In this document: in pieces, positions 58,655-64,000 of the stretch
Layout of the letters: each line of letters begins with the position of its first letter
How positions within the stretch are numbered: the stretch's first letter is position 1
Program-made: the position numbers and the translations under genes
Source of the DNA: Brevipalpus yothersi
Lineage: Eukaryota; Arthropoda; Arachnida; Trombidiformes; Tenuipalpidae
Length of the DNA: 64,000 nucleotides
Reading direction: 5' to 3'
Assembly (NCBI GenBank): GCA_003956705.1
Contig: QZCP01000166.1
Location: 62,001-126,000 of the forward strand
The notes under the pieces: model-generated
Told to the model about the DNA's origin: nothing
The model's input: the letters and a program-made list of their open reading frames with translations, nothing else
Databases searched by the model: none

Positions 58655-60560
58655 AAAATTCATCCAACATTAATTCAATTTGACCTAATCTCTGAAAATG
58701 ATACGGTGCATCTGGAAGTAAATGCACCATTTCAGATTCTTGTGAGTGTGAACCACAATTCACCCAGAAATCGATCTAAAAGAACAGAGTTTCCAAAGAA
58801 AACTTCTAATAAGGAACCGGAAATTACTCATTCCATGAGCTCAGTCCACGGTCAGAGAAATTCGAAAATCCGAGACTTCGATGAACAACATCAAGACATC
58901 TTCACCCAGGAGAATCTCGGTTAAAATTGATTATGGCCTCAGGAAATGCTCACTCCTCCTGATGTTTCTGGTTTGAGATCTCCGAGACCCATTTTAGTAG
59001 CGAAAGTTGGCAACACTTAGAAAATTACCAATGTACTATTTGAATAAGTGGCCACTTTCTTGAAGCTCATCGGCTAGTGGAGAGACGCTTGATTTAAATT
59101 TTGATTCAAATCGTCAGAGAGAGAGAGAGAGAGGGAGAGAGAGAGAAAGAGAGAGAGTGAGAGTGAGAGAGTAAGAAAGAAAAGGAAAAGAATAAGAAAC
59201 TCTATTTCAAGCTTCACTTTCTATTCCAAGCTGTTCGTAGAACAGGGAACTCACTAGTGCTCTATGAATCCCAGAATTCTGTAAAATAAAAAAATATTCA
59301 TATCAAAATGCATCAATAGATGCCAAAATGAAACCCAAAAAGCATTAATCCAATGCTGGTCCGACTCTCACCGATATGAAAATATTTAAGAGGTCATTTG
59401 GCTGATATCGTTCTAACATTGACTAATCTCATCGATCAACCTTCACCATTAGACCAGTTGATTGGGCTGCTTGAATGCCAGGAATGCATCGAGCAATACA
59501 AATGCTCAGAAACTAAGCAGAGGCCGGCAGTCAAGCTTGATCAGTGAATCAGTTAGTTGAAAATTCGGTAAAAATGCAAAAAATTTTTCAAAGGGATAGA
59601 AAACCTCTTCTTGTCATCGGTTTAGTTTTGCTGCTATTAGATGAGAATCATGCTTGCATCTGAGGTTCTCTCTCCTACTGATTAATTATCTGATTTTTTC
59701 TATTCTAAAGTCCTGAGAGGAACTACCAGAGATGAACAGCCGATTGACTGTTTTCATCAGCCTTTCCTGATATTTTGAAGTTTTCCAATCAATTTGAAAA
59801 TTAAAATGTCTAAATTTTTGATAGCTGTGATTTTTATAATGATGGACCATCAATGGCCTGTTCAACCATGAAGTTCAGGAAATTGAAAATAGTGACAAAA
59901 GAATGCATCTCCCAGAACAAGGTTAGTCTTTCTCATTCTTCCAGCGATCACTATTGGACTGAAATTGGATTGTGTGTGTTAGTTTAAAGAGAAAGAGACA
60001 GACAAAGTTTCGGATAAAAACATGACAAAATAAATATATATATATCGTGATCATGTTAAAAATTAAGCAACCAAAAGGTTATCGTTTTGAGATGTTATTT
60101 TTGTGTGATAGTTTCACCGTAGTTGTTCCATTAATGACAAAATGATTACTCAGAAGCTCTTGACTTCACTCTTTTTCGTCATCAATTTTGACTATATGAA
60201 GAGTGTCAATTTTGCAGTTCGTCTGTAGTGAATGGAAAAAAATCACTCATTTCTTATCACACAAACCAAGATGATGATTCTTTGTATGTCCTCTTATTCC
60301 TATTAGTAATTTCTTCAATTATCACACTAACAGACTATGTAAGTTATCCTATTGAATCTGCAGTTTTGAGTTCAATATCATGTTTATCAGACTCTGATAG
60401 CTTGAAGCTATTTCCTCAGATGTATTTCTGCTCTGCAGGGTGGATATTTTATGAAAGGATCAACAACTTTCGAGCATTAAGCATTTATGTTGTTCCCGCA
60501 ATTGAGTTTTTAATTTTAACGTTCCAGTTTACCGGTGCTCTCAAGTTTCAATAGTCAACT
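58655..60560. repeat. repeat island, family A copy with a 1.15-kb insertion
   Basis: 58655-59030 aligns by eye with 37965-38350. 60178-60300 resumes the same paralogous sequence (as at 38375-38460 and 51700-51830). Between about 59031 and 60178 lies unrelated DNA. The insert begins with a tRNA-like stretch near 59080-59115 (GGCTAGTGG, then GATTCAAATCG) followed by a GA-rich tract at about 59116-59170, which could be a SINE head with simple-repeat tail. A 108-residue open frame at 60228-60554 lies in repeat sequence and is not accepted as a gene. Confidence 0.6.
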
Positions 60561-60808
60561 CGATGGCTTAACTTCCTTTCATACCTTGTTTTTGAAATTC
60601 AGTAAGGTTTCAATCAGTTCAATTTCAACAGACGAAGAATTTCATTCTTTCATCAATTTAAATTTAAAAATTCTATTCAGAAGCTTTTCTGTGGAAAGTT
60701 AATCTGGACTTTGCCATATAGTAACATCAGATAGATCCTTTAAAATTAGTTATTTTGAGTAAAGTTTGACTGAAGCTGTGGTCTAGTGACGAAAGGTTCG
60801 CTTGGAAG

Positions 60809-61807
60809 ATGCTGAACTCGAATTTCATCTTGTATCTTTCCTTGATCCTGGGTTCAAGTACAATTGAGAGCATAACTCCTCCACCTGCTGGTCAGATAAA
60901 AAATGGAAAGCCTGCAGATAAAAATGCCTTCAATTACATGGTTGCTCTCATGGGAGCTGAACAAGGCCAAGAGGTGGTTATTATTATAACTCAAATCGGA
61001 TCTTAATTTGATCTAATTTGTGCTTCTTTTAAATCTCAATTTTTCCAATTCAATCGAATTCTAAATTTTAAGCACGAACTTTTTGGTGCCGGATCAATAT
61101 TATCAGATAGATGGATTTTGACCACAAAGAATGCGGCAATGGATACGAAAGGGAATTCCAATAAACTCAAAGAATTGGTTGTGTCACCGATATATGATAA
61201 TGACCTGAAGAGTGAAAAAATGAAGGAAGGAAAAAAATATACTGTTGATAAGTATTATTGCCCACATAAAGCGGTCTTAGACTGGACAGCATCACATTCA
61301 GATCTGGCTCTATTGAAACTCAAGGAACCTATCCCATTAGGTCAAGATGCAGATTCTTTTAAATCGATCAAAATTGGCTCACAACCAAAATCCGTACAGG
61401 ATGCCTATGTAGCCGGATGGGGATTCACAGGGAAAAAGGAATCTGGAAATCCATTACAATTCGGAAGTATACGATTATTCAGCACACGTTGCCTGTTAAC
61501 ATGTAAAATAATGATAAGAGCAAAAATTGGAAGTAAAACTCAGGTGTGCACAGGAGATGTTGGTGGCCCAGTGGTCAGTAAAAATGGAGATGGTCCAGAC
61601 ACTCTTCTCGGTGTGGTTTCATCCTATGATAATCTCTGCCTGTGAGTATCACGTGTCTGAGGGACTGATATTAAGATGCTAATCGATTAATGGTATTTTA
61701 TATCTCAAATTGTTAGATCTCTCAATGTTTTCATCAATGCTACAACATTTAAGCCTTGGATTGATGAAGTGATGACAAAAAATCCTGAGTCCCATTGTCC
61801 AAGATGA
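60809..61807 (+). CDS. secreted trypsin-fold serine protease homologue, catalytically inactive
   Basis: Exons 60809-60973, 61073-61641 and 61717-61807 join in phase and encode 274 residues. A signal peptide (NFILYLSLILGSSTIES) and short propeptide lead to QIKNGKPADKNAFNYMVAL, the equivalent of the mature IVGG start, but with Gln in place of the usual Arg/Lys at the activation site. FGAGSILSDRWILTTKNAAM replaces the CGGSIL...LTAAHC pattern, so His57 and the Cys42-Cys58 pair are gone. Asp102 remains (HSDLALLKL). CTGDVGGPVV replaces GDSGGP, so Ser195 is Val. AGWGFTG and the C-terminal FKPWIDEVM helix are kept. It cannot be a protease; homologues of this kind act as binding or regulatory proteins. 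In scabies mites, inactivated paralogues of this fold interfere with host complement, but nothing here proves that role. The exon 1 donor (GAG/gtggtt) is weak. Confidence 0.85.
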
Positions 61808-62703
61808 AGATTCTGAAGCAGCTCTCCTAACGAAAAAAACGATTTCCAGCCGATTTAATTATGACGTATTACATTCTTCTTTTCACGAATAAGAATTGAA
61901 TTTTCTCTTAATCAAAATTTTTTTTGCTCGATTCATTTTTCATGAACCTTGACATTAGTATCTCAGATGATTCTACTGAAAGCGGTTAACATTCATCGTC
62001 ACTAGATGATGCCACAGCAACAGGAGTTGCAGAAGTTAGTTTTTGTGAATATGAACAGAGCTGTAAGTTGAAACCTTATGAAGTGTATTCTAGCTAACTT
62101 TTTCAACATTTTTTCAAGCATTTTGACTTGATTAGTGGATAAATATTTCCCTATGGATCATCTCTAAATGCTATTCTAAACTTCCTTTAACAACTGAGAA
62201 AGTTGATGAAGGTGATACTTTTATTGTCGTCTTTCATCGAAATATCTGACAAGTGTCTTACGATCGTGATCTATAAGAATTAAGTTGAATTGAGATCTTT
62301 CGAGATGAAAATCTGAGAGCAATTATTTATCTCGAATTTATTATCGTCCAGAAGTTGTTAATCAGGATAATGATAGAGAGTGTGTTACAAGAGCACTCTT
62401 TACTCTGAATATTCTTGAATATGTTTTCTGATAGTTAGAGAAGATCAAGCACCGTTTGTTCCTGAGGTTTGATGAAGGCCATTCGAACGGTTACTTATGT
62501 ATTGAAAACACAGTTTTATCGTACATCCATGCTCGAAAGAACTGAATTTTTTTCAACATTTACATGTGATAAAATAAATTCGAGTGTCATTTCACTTGAT
62601 GGAGAAAGATTTCTCAGTACTCAGAAGCTTTCAGGAAAGCTTCATCGCTGAGCTCAATTTAGAACTGAACGACTGAGCTAGTCTTGGCTTGTACTCACGT
62701 CTG

Positions 62704-62745
<42 letters not shown>

Positions 62746-63798
62746 CACCGATTCCTCTGGTTAAATATTTTTAGAATCGTTTTTGTGGTTAATCATGCAC
62801 TCTATGCTTGCATCACAAGCAGCCAAAGACCTCTGTTATAATATCAACAAATTTTCATTATCAGCTTCTTCGTTCTCTGAGAGGTGAGAAAATTTTCTTT
62901 TCTTGAACCTTCATGTGGTCAATCGGCTACATCATTTTGTCATATTTTTGCTACTTTCCATGTACAGTATAGTCTAATTGTGCCTTCACGTATAAGTTTC
63001 AATTTCAATTTGGAGATTAGATTATCTAGTAATTTTACACCAAGCAACCTCTTTTTAGTGTCGTTTACTGTGATGATACGTCTCATGTTTTTCGTGGGAA
63101 CTTTGACCAGTTCTCCTTATTACTGATGAGAATAGTTGATTTTTTTTATTCTAGTGTATTCTGTGTTGATGAGTTTTGGGTGAATTAATTTCCAACAAAC
63201 AAAGTATGACTTATCTGTAAAAAATGTAACTGTAGTCTATCCAAAGATTCAGTAGAGATATTTTCAGCTTTACTAAACTGCAAATAAAGCACAAGTTAAT
63301 TTTAAATGCTGTACGATTATATGGTGTGAACGCATGATTCCAGGAATCTGACATTTTTTGGAAAACAATGTTGTCATCCTACATTTTCCATAGAATCGTC
63401 TCGTAATTATCTCTTGCGCTGGAATAATGAATCGTGAAATCGAATTACAAGTTATTTAGTACAAGAATTTGTGCCAACAACTGTGATCTAACTCATTTTG
63501 TCAGGGAATTTTCTGAACGAAAACTGAATTTATCGAAGTTGAAATTTCGATACTTATTGTTAGGGAAAAATAGAATAAATCATTTCTCTTACCATTTGCT
63601 GTGAATTGAGTGCTCACTATTCACTTTTTTCTGTTCCATATTCAGATCCAGATGATCAGTGTGTAATATTATTAACTCAATTCTGTTCACTCATTTTCCT
63701 CTCATTTATTTCGTGAAAAGGAGAAGAGGACAATTGTCATCGACAACAAGAACCTCTCCCACATCCGGCCACTAAGCCGAAAAAAGTTTGATTCACAA
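61808..63798. other. spacer upstream of filamin
   Basis: AT-rich; a (CT)n tract of about 18 units lies at 62705-62740. It probably includes the filamin promoter and 5' UTR. No coding segment is accepted, and I searched it on the minus strand for mGluR exons without success. Confidence 0.55.
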
Positions 63799-63904
63799 TG
63801 GGTGGAGGCGATAGAAGAGGCAATAAGGATGAAGAGGACATTATGGAAAGGGAGTTGGCAGAGGATGCTGTGTGGAAGAGAATCCAGAAAAATACATTCA
63901 CCAG
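63799..63904 (+). CDS. filamin, first coding exon (partial)
   Basis: Filamins are actin-crosslinking dimers with an N-terminal actin-binding domain of two CH domains, followed by immunoglobulin-like repeats. The exon starts MGGGDRRGNKDEEDIMEREL and runs into AEDAVWKRIQKNTFT, then stops at a GT donor after 63904 (gtaagt) in phase 2. The ELAEDAxWKxIQxNTFTR block is the signature start of the filamin CH1 domain, and differs from alpha-actinin or beta-spectrin at several positions. The remaining exons lie beyond the window. The 5' leader contains no competing in-frame ATG close by. Confidence 0.85.
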
Positions 63905-64000
63905 GTAAGTTATCTGTTCATCTTTTTGTGTAAGATTGAAGTTTGCGATTGATGATTGATATTTTAATCAGTGATCTGTGATTTGTGATTTATGATTTGT

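Noticed and set aside
60228..60554. 108-codon hydrophobic frame
   Set aside because: It lies in family A repeat DNA; related copies at 38.4 and 51.75 kb do not keep the frame.
62884..63126. 80-codon frame upstream of filamin
   Set aside because: No domain, no splice support, composition like the surrounding non-coding DNA.
1..64000. CRISPR arrays, bacterial operons, riboswitches, rRNA genes
   Set aside because: The window is spliced eukaryotic DNA; no regular spacer-repeat arrays or rRNA sequence were seen.

Overview
This is a eukaryotic nuclear window, most likely from an acariform mite; lineage is inferred and not proven. The DNA is AT-rich. Genes are compact with short GT-AG introns. Long (GA)n/(CT)n tracts litter introns and spacers. 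The gene content fits arthropods outside the insects: a bestrophin, a dickkopf-like Wnt antagonist, a JHAMT-like methyltransferase, ZSWIM4/5/6, ribosomal protein eL41, a metabotropic glutamate receptor, a catalytically dead trypsin-fold protein and the first coding exon of filamin. There are no bacterial-type operons.

Layout: (1) 1-26.1 kb is gene-dense. In order it holds an unknown terminal exon (+), bestrophin (+), dickkopf-like (+), JHAMT-like (+), a small HTH-like fragment (+), ZSWIM4/5/6 (-), eL41 (-), a small secreted orphan (-) and the C-terminal half of an mGluR (-). Spliced models were built by hand from splice sites and reading phase, and most phases close exactly. (2) 26.4-60.6 kb is a repeat island. 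It starts with a 421-base assembly gap and a MULE transposase, followed by some 30 kb of diverged, mutually duplicated, essentially non-coding sequence in two families, here called A and B. Part of B is present in inverted orientation. Nested in these repeats are a pogo/Tigger-like transposon with a full-length transposase, a 569-bp MITE with TA target duplications, a separate promoter-like island, and a Copia LTR retrotransposon with 160-bp LTRs, a half-tRNA-iMet-type primer site and a broken pol. (3) 60.8-64 kb returns to genes: an inactive serine protease homologue and the start of filamin.

The genes do not form one pathway. Bestrophin, mGluR and filamin are cell-surface or cytoskeletal proteins, dickkopf and the two small secreted proteins are extracellular, JHAMT-like points to sesquiterpenoid hormone metabolism, and eL41 is ribosomal. 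The most notable points are: the mGluR losing its ligand-binding exons exactly where the repeat island begins; the Copia element whose clearest in-frame stops all fall on conserved Trp codons; paralogous empty sites that support the insertion events; inverted duplicated arms inside the island; a dickkopf gene in an apparent arthropod; and the protease homologue that lost His57, Ser195, the Cys42-Cys58 pair and the activation Arg.
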